Below the pieces are notes generated by a model. The model ran no database searches. It was not told the DNA's origin and saw only the letters and a program-made list of their open reading frames with translations. Source: Scilla litardierei (lineage: Eukaryota > Streptophyta > Magnoliopsida > Asparagales > Asparagaceae). From it: 64,000 nucleotides of DNA. The stretch covers positions 83,328,422 through 83,392,421 of the forward strand of contig CM061140.1 in NCBI GenBank assembly GCA_030789695.1, read 5' to 3'. Position 1 is the first letter of the stretch, and every line of letters starts with the position of its first letter. The position numbers and the translations under genes are program-made. This document shows, one piece after another, positions 19,269 to 31,004 of this stretch.

Positions 19269-22200
19269 TCACGTGTCAGGGAACAAAAGTGGGTAACGCT
19301 CTCTCATCTCGTCTTCTCTCTCCCAAGTAGACTCTCCTGGCGAGCCGTGTCGCCACATCACCCTAACAAGATCGACGGTCTTGTTCCGAAGTGACTTCTG
19401 ATGCCTGTCCAAATCTGCACTGGCTCCTGGTCATACGTCAGATCAGTGCGAACGGTGATCTCTGAGAAATCCACATCGTGAGATGGATCGCTGATGTACC
19501 GACGAAGCTGCGACACATGGAAGACATCGTGAACTCCTTCCAAAGATGGCGGTAAGGCTAAGCGGTAGGCTACCTCGCCAAATCTCTCCAGAACGTCAAA
19601 CGGTCCAATGTATCTCAGGCTCAGCTTCCCTCGTTTCCCAAAGAGAATCACTCCTCGATTCGGGGAAATCTTCAAGAACACATGGTCACCTGGCTGAAAC
19701 TCCAACGGACGCCGTTTAGCATCAGCCCAATGCTTGAAACAGTCCTGAGCAATCCTCAGCCTCTCCCGTATGTTCCTCACAACATCCACAGCCTCCACGA
19801 TCATCTCAGGTCCTAACAGCTCCCGATCTCCAATGTCATCCCAGCTCAGTGGCGATCGACATTTCTTCCCATAAAGCGCGACAAAAGGTGCCATGCCAAT
19901 ACTCGCCTGGTAGCTGTTATTGTAGGCAAACTCAACAAGGTGGAGATGATCCTCCCAAGAACCCTTGAAGTCCAACATACACGCCCTCAACATGTCCTCC
20001 AAGATCTGGATCGTCCTCTCGGACTGGCCATCCGTCTGCAGATGGTACGCCATGCTGAAACTCAGACTCGTACCCAAACTCTTTTGCAGACTCTGCCAGA
20101 ACTGAGACGTGAACCTCGTGTCTCTGTCTGACACGATACTCACAGGGACTCCGTGAAGTCGTACAATCTCCTGCACGATTCACGTTACATCACTATCTAA
20201 ACTAGGTAAAGGAAATTAAAACAGAGAGTAAAAGATTTACCTCCATGTATCTCCTCGCTAGCGCCTCAGTAGACTGTCCTACTCGGAAAGGAATAAAATG
20301 CGCGAATTTGGTCAATCGGTCTACGATCACCCAAATCGCATCATTCTGCTTCGGACTCTGAGGTAGTCCATAGTGATGTGATGCCACTTCCACTCCGGAA
20401 TCGAAAGCGGTTGTAGCAACCCTGCCGTACACTGATGCTCCGCTTTTACCTGCTGGCAAACCAGACACTTGGGTACACTCCGAGCCACACTCCTCTTCAT
20501 ACCATGCCACCAAAAGTTCAAGCGAAGATCCTGGTACTTCTTGGTCCCACCAGGATGCACAGAATACGGCGAACTGTGCGCCTCAACCAACAACTCCTCT
20601 CTGATATCTCCAGCAGGCACACACAACCTGGCTCTATACCTCAGCGAGCCATCCTCATGAATCAAGAAATCAGTCCGCAGACCGGCTTCCACCAACTCCC
20701 GTATCTTCACCAACTTCGGGTCTCCAGCCTGTCCAGCCTTGATCCGATCCACGATCGTCGACTGTATCTGCATACACATTAACGAAGAGACCTCTCCAGG
20801 CAGAACAATCTCAATACCAGACTCGCAAAAATCCTGCTGCAATCTCCATTGTGAAGTCAACATCATCACCGCTGGAAGTCTACTCAACGCATCAGGAACC
20901 ACATTCAGCTTGCCAGGGTGATACTGCAAATCGATCTCATAATCCGCCATGAGCTCCAACCACCGACGCTGTCGCATGTTGAGCTCCTTCTGAGTAAAAA
21001 TGTACTTCAAGCTTTTGTGATCGGTGAAGATCTTCACCTTCTCACTCAGCAGGAAGTGCCTCCAAATCTTCAGCGCAAACACGACAGCAGCCAACTCCAA
21101 ATCGTGCGTCGGGTAATTCTTATCATGATCCTTAAACTGAAGAGAAGCATACGTAACCACGTGCCCATGCTGATGCAATACACAACCGAGACCCTTGCCA
21201 GAAGCATCGCAAAAGATCTCGTATCCTCCACTCCGATCAGGCACATCAAGAACAGGGGCAGACGTCAGCCTCTCCTTCAGAACACCAAAAGCCTTCTCAC
21301 AATCATCAGTCCAAACAAAAGGTACATCCTTTCGCATCAGTCTAGTCATCGGCTCAGCAATACGGGAGAAGTCCTTAATGAACCACCGGTAATAACCTGC
21401 AAGTCCAAGGAAACTCCGGATCTCAGATGCTGACCGCGGAACAGGCCACTCCTTGATAGCCTTGATCTTCTCGGGGTCCACCAAAATACCATCTCCTGTC
21501 ACCACATGCCAGAGAAAAGCAACCCTATCCAGCCAAAACTCGCACTTGGAATACTTAGCATACAACCGATGCTTCCTCAAGATCTCCAATACTTTCCTCA
21601 AGTGCAACGCATTCTCCTCCTCTGACTTCGAGTAGATCAGAATGTCGTCAATGAAGATAACGACGAACTTATATAAAAAGTCATAGAAGATCAGATTCAT
21701 CAGATTCATAAAAACTGCGGGTGCGTTGGTTCCACCGAAAGGCATTACCACGAACTCGTAGTGTCCATATTTCGTCCTGAATGCTGTCTTCGGAACATCT
21801 TCCTTCCTCACCTTCAGCTGGTGATAACCACTCCTCAGATCCAGCTTAGAGAATACCCTCAATCCTCCAAGCTGATCAAAAATATCATCAATACGAGGCA
21901 ACAGATATCGATTCTTGACGGTCACCGCGTTCAACTCCCGGTAGTCCACACACATGTGACGCGAACTGTCCTTCTTCTTCACCAGCAAGAACGGTGCACC
22001 CCACGGAGACACACTAGGATTAATGTAACCCTTCAGAATAAGTTCATCCAGCTGCTTTCGCAATTCCTCCAATTCTGCTGGTGCCATGCGATACGGCGCC
22101 TTCGAAATAGGCTGCGCTCCTGGAATGAGATCGATCGAAAACTCGAGAGCTCGATCGGGCGGCAATCCAGACATCTCCTCGGGGAAGACGTCGTCAAAGT

Positions 22201-22457
22201 CACGCACTACTGCAGGTCTATACTGCTCCATCTGCATAGCAATGATCTCCACCAGCTTGGCCCGAAACCTGACCGGACCAAGCGAACTACTGCCACGGCT
22301 GAACTCGAACACCGGATGTCCAGGGATCTCGAACACCACCTTCTTCCTCTGATAATCGATCGTGGCATAGAAACTCCCAAGCCAGTCCATCCCGAGGATG
22401 GCATCATAGTTGATGATGTCGTGGACGATATAATCTCCGTAAAGCTCATGTCCACAG
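19269..22457 (-). pseudogene. CHR1 pol: protease end, RT, RNase H, integrase, chromodomain-like tail
   Basis: On the minus strand the frame runs from the SIR1 junction (22457): the protease end ([11 protein letters not shown]), RT (about 22000-21500, with [11 protein letters not shown]), RNase H ([11 protein letters not shown], then [12 protein letters not shown]), the integrase zinc finger (HPGGTKKY, then CLVCQQVK) and the integrase core ([12 protein letters not shown], then IVSDRDTRF and GQSERTIQ). It ends in a chromodomain-like segment ([16 protein letters not shown]) and stops at 19269. A 70-bp GT-AG intron (20171-20240) interrupts the core. Lesions are a frameshift near 20363-20372, looking like a small deletion between GGAC repeats, and a one-base loss near 19410-19413. 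The enzyme set would copy and integrate the element, and the tail would direct it to heterochromatin. Confidence 0.9.
20171..20240 (-). other. Putative 70-bp intron in CHR1 integrase
   Basis: On the minus strand the segment begins GTAAATC after an exon ending RRYME and ends GTGCAG before an exon starting EIVRLHG. It is phase 0, T-rich and not a multiple of three, so retention shifts the frame and meets a stop (at about 20202). Removal leaves a continuous integrase with the spacing usual in Tekay/Del elements. I infer a spliceosomal intron; transcript data would decide. Confidence 0.7.
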
Positions 22458-24186
22458 TGTTGTGCCCTGGGAAGCTACTGCACATGTACTAGAGGGGGGG
22501 TGAATAGTACTTTTAAATAATAAGGAGTGTTATTCCTAATTATCGTGCAATTAACAAACAACGATGCGGAATAACTACAATCAAGAATAAATGCAAACGC
22601 AAACACAATGGTTTAATGGGTTCGGATCCACCCAAGTCTCCCCGACTTGTTCCCGGTGATCCTACGTCCCAACCACCCGGATCCCTTCCGGATACTTGAG
22701 TTAGAAAACCTCTAACCCAAGATTTCCAATATGAACACTTGCGAAAACCTCACAAGTGCAATCGACCTACAATCGATGACCGTGACTCCCACAACCCGGG
22801 ATCACGCAAAACCTCTCACAACCGAGAGTATACAATTCAAATATAACTGAAATGAAATGCTTACCAACAAAATACCTATGCCTTGAGATTTCTTACCAAA
22901 TTAGGGCAAAGAGGATTTTGATGGAGGAAGAGTCACCAAACCCTAGCTTCAAGAAGATGACCAGCAATGGAAGCCTAGGGAAGAGATGGATGACTTAGAA
23001 TCAAGCCCTTGGCTTGGAAGGCTCACAATCAATGAATCTCTCTTGAGGAATAAGAGTGAGGGAGAGATTCTTTGAGAATGGGAGAGCTTGAAGATGAGAG
23101 TTGAAAGCTTCTCTTTTTAATCAATAGAACTCTGGAGTAGCAGCCTTGGATCCTATGAAATAACCCCTCCAGGTATTTAAAGGATCAAGGGAAAAGAGAG
23201 GAAGAAACTTCGCTTTCAAAACTCCAACGGATCTAAATCTGAAGCAGACTAGTCGGTCTAAGAAGGACCACTGACTGACTAGTTCATCAACTAGTCGGTC
23301 GGTGATTCAACATGGACCGACTAAGAGAAGATCTGAGAAGAGATAGAATTTCAGACCTAGAAATCTAGTCGGTCCAAGAAGACTTTCTGACCGACTAGTT
23401 TCACAACTAGTCGGTCAGTCAGTGAACGTAGACCGACTAAGAGGCAAAATGAATAGTCTGAATACAAATTGACTTAGTCGGTCCAAGAACAAAAGTTGAC
23501 CGACTAGATTGACAACTAGTCGGTCACCAAACGTTCTTAGACCGACTAACGATAAACAGTAGCTTAGGAGGAATTTAGCATGAACAGTAAGTCACAACTA
23601 GTCGGTCAAAGAAGCATCACTGACCGACTAGTTCACAAACTAGTCGGTCGGTGAGTCAACGTAGACCGACTAACTGTAAACAGTAAAGTCCAAGAAAATA
23701 GAGAATCAAACTAGTCGGTCCAAGAACAGTTGTCGACCGACTAGATCACCATCTAGTCGGTCAGTACTTGTTCTTGTACCAACTAACATGCACAAAAAGT
23801 CCGAATCGAAGCGCGACGCTTCGAGGAAGTTAGAATGGACTTGTACTAAGATCCTAGAGCTACGACATGAGCGTTATGAAGATAGAAACGTAAGATATAC
23901 TCAAGGCTTAACATCCTAATCTATGAAGCTAGAAGACTATAAAATAAACCTTACGAGCCGTCTTCAAAGCTTCAATCTTCATTCCTCTTGACTTCCATAT
24001 TGCTCCTTGAGCTTCAACGAAGCTCCAGGCACACGATCACGCGTATTGAGAAGTCTTGAGGCGTCGCTTTTGATGTTCGTATTCTTTTGGCGACGATCTC
24101 CATAACTGCGCTCACAAATAAGTTAGTATCCATTATTTATGTTTGCTCATCATCCAAAACCAAATCCGGGGAATCATATCACAACA
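22458..24186 (-). repeat. SIR1 3' LTR
   Basis: It starts TGTTGTGCCC and ends CACAACA, 1,729 bp. It contains the TAGTCGGTC array (23248-23785) and a TATTTAAA box near 23176-23183. Confidence 0.95.
23248..23785. repeat. Inverted-motif array in SIR1 3' LTR
   Basis: The four-arm units and TAAACAGTA spacers are the same as in CHR1. They are bounded upstream by GTACCAACTAACATGCAC and GAAGCGCGACGCTTCG. Confidence 0.92.
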
Positions 24187-25441
24187 TTCTCCCCCTTTTT
24201 GGTGATGACAAACCAACATAAATAATAATCAATAATAATGATTCAATTGAAATTTACTTACTCCCCCTGCATTGATGACACGTTAGTTCCATATTCAACA
24301 ATATTCATATGCATCAAGCAGCGAGGGAAATATATAAAATATGAATCCTATTATTGCACATATAGGATCTAAATCCATTTTATATCTTTACTCCCCCTGA
24401 ATCTAACACATCAAATTAGATTCATGGTAAATTTCGTTGAATTATTAATTAGCACATTGTCATTATTATATCTCTCCCCCTTTGGCATTAGCAAAAAGAG
24501 CGGGAGGAGACAAAATCAATGGCTAAAAAATAATGCTTGGGAGTCGAAGAATACGACCAAGGTCCAAAATAACACCAAAGCAAAATACCAAATACAAAAT
24601 ACCGAATAAAAGCAAAGCGTGTCAAGGAGACCAAAGTCGAAAATCGGAAACCGAAATCATCAAACCATAGGCGAAATACGAAATACCAAATCATCTAGCC
24701 ATAGGGGAAACTCGAAAAACCGAAATCATAAAATCATCGGTGAAAATCGGAAAACGAAATCACCAAGCCATAGGCGAAAATCGAAATACGAAATCATCAA
24801 GCCATAGGCGAAAAACGAAATCCGAAATCATCAAAGCTCAAATCGATTTCACTTATTGAGTTTTGGAACATACTCTCCAAAATCAATAGAATGCATGGAA
24901 AACAATTCTATGTTTCCATAGAAAGAATTCTATTAAATCCATAAAATCGTCGAACGACGAAATCAACAGCAGAGACAAAAATAATCCGATGTGCATACCA
25001 AATGTAGCATGCAAGAATGTTATGCCAAAAATAGATAGAACATCATATGACAATGGCATACACTAATCTAGCATACCAAAAGAAGCAAAATGATACCAAT
25101 CGTAATATATTCTACTAATGGATACCAATATGAATCAAAAGTGTGAACATACTTACAACATTAAGCTCCCTCTACTTTGGTGCATCACTCAAGCACCATC
25201 AACTCCCATCGAATGAAAAATCCTTGCAAATCAAGGAGTCGGTAGGGTAGGTATCCCATGGTGAATTTAACCTAGAGAATATCAATTTGGTATCCAAAAA
25301 TCTTTTTGGATCCTATGGGTTAAGTAATAAATTTAGCTAACTAACTTCAAATTAAATGTAACCCATACAAACCACAATTGCTTTAGTACCCATAAAATGA
25401 AATTAAACTTATGGTACCAAGCAATGAAGGGTCAAAGGAAA
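24187..25441 (-). other. SIR1 3' non-coding region with four PPT-like motifs
   Basis: There is no credible coding frame. The true polypurine tract is at 24187-24200 (AAAAAGGGGGAGAA on the minus strand). Further AGGGGGAG-like copies lie at about 24260-24267, 24390-24397 and 24472-24481. SIR2 has matching copies at the same relative positions. Sireviruses are, as I recall, reported to multiply this motif upstream of the 3' LTR. Confidence 0.8.
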
Positions 25442-27647
25442 CTAACCCTTCGGAAACCAAGTCCAAGAGGAACTTGATTTCCCAACATAATCATCATTCA
25501 AGATAACATCATTAATAAACGATTTCACATACAAATTCTTATTATGCATGCTTGTGTTCTTCGGACCCCAAATGGTGTATGTCTTGGGAGTCCTAATCCT
25601 ATTGGGAACATGCATATGTTGTTGGTTTCTATGTGATGCATGTCGTGGGTAAGCATATGGAATTCGATGCAATGGTGCATGATGATAATTATTCATATGA
25701 GAATGAGGATGAACATATGAATGTGGAGGAACACGTTCATGAGTGTGTCTCACATAGTGTGCACGTGCTCGTGGGTGCGGAGCATAAAAATCATCATTTG
25801 TGCTAACATGTGGGGGTAGGTTGTGTGTTCCTACGTGGCATGGTATACATGTAAGCATGACCCTTCTTTGGAGGTCCACCCAAAGTGGGTTTCTTTCCAA
25901 AAGGAGGCGTGTTCCTAGCGGAAGCACCATTGGTAGAAGATCTACCCATGACGTGTTTACTTCCACTAGTAGAAGCATCGGAAGATGGCCTAACAAAGGT
26001 GGCGGACGATTTGGATGACTCTCCCATCTTATACCCCAAACCAATGTGATGATTGGCCGGAGGTAAGTCATTTAGGATATCATCCAACTTGCCCTTACCT
26101 TTGTTGAATTCATGAATTCGGCCTAATGTGCTCTCATGCTTCTCGGTGAGAGAATGCAAAGAAGCATCCAAAGTGGATACTTGCGATGCGAGTGCACAAA
26201 CACGTGACTTGAGATTTTTATTCTCAATACTCAAAGTTGAGATTTGAGACGTCAAATCCGCTATCACATGTTCATCCGAATCTTCGATATGAACATGCTC
26301 AAGTTGAGACTTGAGATTTTCAATCTCATTTCTCAACCCATCAACAACGGTGTCGTTGTTGACGATGAAAGGCTTAGGCGAGTTTTTAAGACTATCTAAT
26401 TCATTTTTAGTCTTCATAAACTTAGTAGCCATATTAGAAAACTTATTCCATAATTGTTCATTGGCTATTCTAAGTTCATCATTGGTTACCTCTTCGCCTT
26501 CATCCTCGCTTCCATCCTCGCTTTAATCAGAGGAAGTCTCTTCATCACAATCCTCTTTTCCCATGAAGCACGTGTGTGCATTCTCCATTCTTTCATCGTC
26601 CGACTCTCCACTTGAGGAGTCGGAGTCGGTGAAAGTGCCGACAAGCCCTTTCTTGTGCTTTCTTGACTTGTCGTGCTTGGATCCCTTCCATTTTCCCTTG
26701 TGTTTGTAGAGAGGACAATCCGGCTTGATATGTCCTGGCTTGTTGCATTTGTAACACACGGGAGTAGAAACATTAGTCGAAATAAATTTAGATTTACGAT
26801 TCAACTTACCTTGTCGGAAAAATCGGATGAATTTCTTTGCCATATTGGCCAATGTTTCCATGTCCAATTCTTCGTCCGATTCTTCTTCCGATTCTTCATC
26901 ATCGGTAGAAGGAGCGGCCTTGAATGCAATTGCCTTTTTCTTTGGCTCGTCTTGCTTCAAGTACGCCTTCATATTTTCCTTCATCCGGATCTTACTATCC
27001 TTGCGTACCTCGTAAGACAACAAGGTACACATTAGTTGTATGACGGTATATTTATTCATGTCATTACCTTCCTCGATGGCGAAGGTACGCTTTTCCCAAC
27101 ATGATGGAAGACCGTCGATAATCTTTGCGACTTTCTCCTTTTGGGTATAGGTCTTTCCAAGAGCTTCCAAGTCGTTTGATATATCCACGAAGCGAGCGTA
27201 ATAATCCTTCATGGTTTCGCCCTGCTCCATATGAAACAACTCAAATTCTTTATTAGCAACGACGAGTTTAGAATCTTTTACCGTACTCGATCCTTCGTGC
27301 AATATGAGGAGTTGGTTCCATATTTGATATGCACTCTTACATGTGCATATCTTGTTGAAGTCCTCAGGCTCCAACGCACAATTCAAGGCATTCATTGCCT
27401 TGGCATTGGCAACTTCCGCGGCGACCTCCGCGGGAGTCCACTTCGCGAAATCTTCTTGGGAAGGCTCGACATACTCCGTCATGGTGGCTCTCCATAGTGA
27501 AGCGCTCCGGAGGAAAATTTGCATCCGGCATTTCCAGTACCCATAGTTGGTACCGTTGAAGTGTGGAGGCCTGACGGAGGATAGTCCTTCCATAACTGAA
27601 GAAGCTCCATCGCGGTTCTTGAAGACGTTGTAGTCGTTGTTCGTCAT
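25442..27647 (-). pseudogene. SIR1 gag
   Basis: The start at 27647 (MTNNDYNVFKNRDG) is the first ATG after the primer site, and the equivalent position is used in SIR2. The N-terminal capsid-like part contains RPPHFNGTNYGYWKCRMQIF. The zinc knuckle CYKCNKPGHIKPDC lies near 26760-26720. It is followed by an acidic Ser/Asp/Glu stretch, a coiled coil (about 26350-26100) and a His-rich tail ending WTWFPKG at 25442. Lesions are an in-frame TAA at 26523-26525 and a frameshift near 25810-25850. Gag would build the particle; the coiled coil is a known Sirevirus feature. The same domain order is seen in SIR2 (34832-37072). Confidence 0.88.
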
Positions 27648-27673
27648 AGCTTGAACTTGTAGCTTTAACCTTG

Positions 27674-27685
27674 GCTCTGATACCA
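27674..27685 (-). other. SIR1 primer binding site (tRNA-Met)
   Basis: Minus-strand TGGTATCAGAGC lies 2 bp inside the 5' LTR and is complementary to the 3' end of initiator tRNA-Met, as usual for Sireviruses. Confidence 0.92.
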
Positions 27686-28404
27686 ATTGTTGTGCCCTGG
27701 GAAGCTACTGCACATGTACTAGAGGGGGGGGTGAATAGTACTTTTAAATAATAAGGAGTGTTATTCCTAATTATCGTGCAATTAACAAACAACGATGCGG
27801 AATAACTACAATCAAGAATAAATGCAAACGCAAACACAATGGTTTAATGGGTTCGGATCCACCCAAGTCTCCCCGACTTGTTCCCGGTGATCCTACGTCC
27901 CAACCACCCGGATCCCTTCCGGATACTTGAGTTAGAAAACCTCTAACCCAAGATTTCCAATATGAACACTTGCGAAAACCTCACAAGTGCAATCGACCTA
28001 CAATCGATGACCGTGACTCCCACAACCCGGGATCACGCAAAACCTCTCACAACCGAGAGTATACAATTCAAATATAACTGAAATGAAATGCTTACCAACA
28101 AAATACCTATGCCTTGAGATTTCTTACCAAATTAGGGCAAAGAGGATTTTGATGGAGGAAGAGTCACCAAACCCTAGCTTCAAGAAGATGACCAGCAATG
28201 GAAGCCTAGGGAAGAGATGGATGACTTAGAATCAAGCCCTTGGCTTGGAAGGCTCACAATCAATGAATCTCTCTTGAGGAATAAGAGTGAGGGAGAGATT
28301 CTTTGAGAATGGGAGAGCTTGAAGATGAGAGTTGAAAGCTTCTCTTTTTAATCAATAGAACTCTGGAGTAGCAGCCTTGGATCCTATGAAATAACCCCTC
28401 CAGG

Positions 28405-28412
28405 TATTTAAA
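28405..28412 (-). promoter_or_regulatory. TATA-like box of SIR1 5' LTR
   Basis: TTTAAATA on the minus strand lies between the array and the R region. The spacing to the array resembles that in the SIR2 3' LTR. Confidence 0.5.
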
Positions 28413-28478
28413 GGATCAAGGGAAAAGAGAGGAAGAAACTTCGCTTTCAAAACTCCAACGGATCTAAATCTGAAGCAG

Positions 28479-29016
28479 ACTAGTCGGTCTAAGAAGGACC
28501 ACTGACCGACTAGTTCATCAACTAGTCGGTCGGTGATTCAACATGGACCGACTAAGAGAAGATCTGAGAAGAGATAGAATTTCAGACGTAGAAATCTAGT
28601 CGGTCCAAGAAGACTTTCTGACCGACTAGTTTCACAACTAGTCGGTCAGTCAGTGAACGTAGATCGACTAAGAGGCAAAATGAATAGTCTGAATACAAAT
28701 TGACTTAGTCGGTCCAAGAACAAAAGTTGACCGACTAGATTGACAACTAGTCGGTCACCAAACGTTCTTAGACCGACTAACGATAAACAGTAGCTTAGGA
28801 GGAATTTAGCATGAACAGTAAGTCACAACTAGTCGGTCAAAGAAGCATCACTGACCGACTAGTTCACAAACTAGTCGGTCGGTGAGTCAACGTAGACCGA
28901 CTAACTGTAAACAGTAAAGTCCAAGAAAATAGAGAATCAAACTAGTCGGTCCAAGAACAGTTGCCGACCGACTAGATCACCATCTAGTCGGTCAGTACTT
29001 GTTCTTGTACCAACTA
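28479..29016. repeat. Inverted-motif array in SIR1 5' LTR
   Basis: It is nearly identical to 23248-23785, with a few point changes inside motifs (for example GACTGACT versus GACCGACT). Confidence 0.92.
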
Positions 29017-29417
29017 ACATGCACAACAAGTCCGAATCGAAGCGCGACGCTTCGAGGAAGTTAGAATGGACTTGTACTAAGATCCTAGAACTACGACATG
29101 AGCGTTATGAAGATAGAAACGTAAGATATACTCAAGGCTTAACATTCTAATCTATGAAGCTAGAAGACTATAAAATAAACCTTACGAGCCGTCTTCAAAG
29201 CTTCAATCTTCATTCCTCTTGACTTCCATATTGCTCCTTGAGCTTCAACGAAGCTCCAGGCACACGATCACGCGTATTGAGAAGTCTTGAGGCGTCGCTT
29301 TTGATGTTCATATTCTTTTGGCGACGATCTCCATAACTGCGCTCACAAATAAGTTAGTATCCATTATTTATGTTTGCTCATCATCCAAAACCAAATCCGG
29401 GGAATCATATCACAACA

Positions 29418-29612
29418 CACAGACCACCAAAGGGCAAGAATTGCAAGCACGATGCACCGAGACCACGCCATTTCCCGTAACGATATTCCAACTCTTGGGA
29501 AGAGGGGAAGTCGACAAGGAATGCTTCTCCACGAAGCTCCAGAAAATAATGCACATCGATGCACCAGAGTCGAAGAGGACTCGTGCAGGAAATGTGCAAA
29601 CCAAAATCACAC
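29418..29612 (-). pseudogene. CHR1 protease, N-terminal part (cut by SIR1)
   Basis: On the minus strand, directly after the 109-bp intron, the frame reads through PARVLFDSGAS, the retropepsin D-S-G site. It reaches the SIR1 insertion in the same frame that continues at 22457 (after the CACAG duplication). The pol frame was therefore open here when SIR1 inserted. The aspartic protease would process Gag-Pol. Confidence 0.82.
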
Positions 29613-29721
29613 CTAACAGACAGTCTAACAATGAAGTTCTATTCTAGCATACACAACAAACAACCAAACAAATTCCAACAACAAGACTAACTAAGAAAAG
29701 AACAACTTGGTTGAGAGTTAC
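29613..29721 (-). other. Putative 109-bp intron between CHR1 gag and protease
   Basis: On the minus strand the donor is GCAG|GTAACT and the acceptor CTGTTAG|GTGTG. The interior is T-rich (TTGTTGTTGGAATTTG). Gag read through the donor stops at 29687-29689, about 11 codons into the intron. Removal of 109 bp fuses gag in phase 1 to the protease and restores the usual spacing before PARVLFDSGAS. Retention gives Gag alone; splicing gives Gag-Pol. This is inferred from one genomic copy. Confidence 0.68.
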
Positions 29722-30853
29722 CTGCAATAACCTCATTCTCCGCCTCAGCCTCGACTGTAGTCATCAGAAAAGCCTGCCGCCTCGGCTGAACAGCCTGCTG
29801 AAAAGCCTGCCTCTGCGGAACGAGAGGTACTCCACGTCCAGCAGGTACAGGCGCCCTCTGCTGCAACGGCTGAGCTGCAACAGGTCCCTTCCACGGCTGC
29901 TTGGACTTCGGACAGTCCTTCATGGCATGCGCAAGATCACCACAAACCAAGCATTGCCCCAACATCTTCCAGCACTGATCCTTGACATGCCCAGTCTTGC
30001 CACAGAAATTGCAAGTCTTCAGAGTAGGAGGTCCTCCGGGCCTCTTGAACTGCACCGGCTGATTGGGCCTGAATCTTGGTCTCATCACTGCCCTGGCCTG
30101 CTCCACAGGCCTCTTCCCAGCTCCAGAAGCGCATCCTCTCTTCTGGTTCACAATCCGCTCCTGCCTCTTCGCTGCGATCAGAACCTTCTGATAGGACTCC
30201 GAATCAGAAGAAGTCACATAGCTCTGAAGATCCAACGAAAGCCCCTGCAAAAACCTCTGGGCCCTTTCATCAACATCCTGCACCATCTTCGGTGCGAAAC
30301 GGCTCAACCGGGTGAACTCCTGGTGGTACTGGTCCACCGTCAAGCTCCCTTGCTTCAGGTCAATGAAGCGATGTGCCATCTCCCTCCTGGCAGCCTTCGA
30401 AAAGTACTCCTCATCAAATCTGGACTTGAAAGTAGCCCAAGATATCGGCTCCTCAAGCATTTCCTCCTCGGCATCCCACCAGTTCGGAGCATTATCCTTA
30501 AGCTGCCTCTTCGCCAAGTCAACCCATCCAGCCGGGTCGACCTTCGACATCTTCAAGTTGTCCTCCATGTTCCTAGTCCACTCATCCACAGCTAGAGGTC
30601 CTTCGGTCCCATCAAAGTAAGCGGGGCCCATCTCCCGAAACTGCTTCGCTCCAGGCTCGAAGCGAGGGACATTCTGAACAGGCTGTGCTGCTCGAGCAGG
30701 CGGAACATTCCAGGCATTCTATAGCATCCCCTGCTGCACTTGCATCATCTAATGCATCATCCGCATGATCTCCCCGTTGGTGGGCTCCCGATCCGGCTCC
30801 TCGACGCGAGGGGGCACACCACCACCAGCACGGGTATTCCGTCTTCCAGCCAT
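29722..30853 (-). pseudogene. CHR1 gag
   Basis: The start at 30853 (MAGRRNTRAGG) is chosen because CHR2 keeps a similar start region (GRRNTQRG) at its gag position. Two in-frame TAG codons (30749-30751 and 30719-30721) break the N-terminal 50 residues. The capsid-like part (WTRNMEDNLKM, then LKDNAPNWWD and KQGSLTVDQYHQEFTRL) follows. Two zinc knuckles, CNFCGKTGHVKDQC and CLVCGDLAHAMKDC, lie near 30010-29915, then a Gln/Pro-rich tail. Gag would package the RNA. The frame leads into the putative intron at 29721. Confidence 0.88.
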
Positions 30854-31004
30854 CTATTGACACAGGAAAAATGAAACAAATTAGACTCTCAGCCTTATGA
30901 CTCGGTGTTGAAATTGTTTATCGAACATTCTACCATTCTTATCGTTGCTCCGATTAAGTCACAGTTACAGAGAAGGAGGACCTGCATGGGCCACCAACAA
31001 AACC
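30854..31004 (-). other. CHR1 untranslated leader
   Basis: This lies between the 5' LTR and the gag start. The first 40 nt on the minus strand (GGTTTTGTTGGTGGCCCATG) match the same place in CHR2 (about 43990-44010). I cannot assign a standard primer tRNA; the tRNA-Met site TGGTATCAGAGC is not present. Confidence 0.6.

Larger units (their letters stand above)
22458..29417 (-). mobile_element. SIR1: young gag-only Sirevirus (Ty1/copia) in CHR1 protease
   Basis: Near-identical LTRs (22458-24186 and 27688-29417; about 8 substitutions and one G-tract indel by eye) bound a 3.5-kb interior. The 5-bp target duplication CACAG is exact (22453-22457 and 29418-29422). On the minus strand the order is 5' LTR, tRNA-Met primer site, gag, non-coding 3' region with repeated polypurine motifs, 3' LTR. 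No integrase, RT or RNase H is present. Gag, primer site and 3' region match SIR2, so it is an internally deleted relative that would depend on SIR2-type enzymes. Confidence 0.95.
27688..29417 (-). repeat. SIR1 5' LTR
   Basis: It is 1,730 bp and pairs with 22458-24186. A TATTTAAA box (28405-28412) lies about 65 bp from the array edge at 28479. Confidence 0.95.

Noticed and set aside
20363..20372. A third intron in CHR1 pol
   Set aside because: Here residues expected in the protein are missing and no GT-AG segment lies between the frames. A small deletion between GGAC repeats explains it better.
20435..22492. Long plus-strand ORFs (for example 21761-22492 and 20918-21433)
   Set aside because: They are antisense to the CHR1 pol frame, which has clear RT and RNase H motifs on the minus strand.
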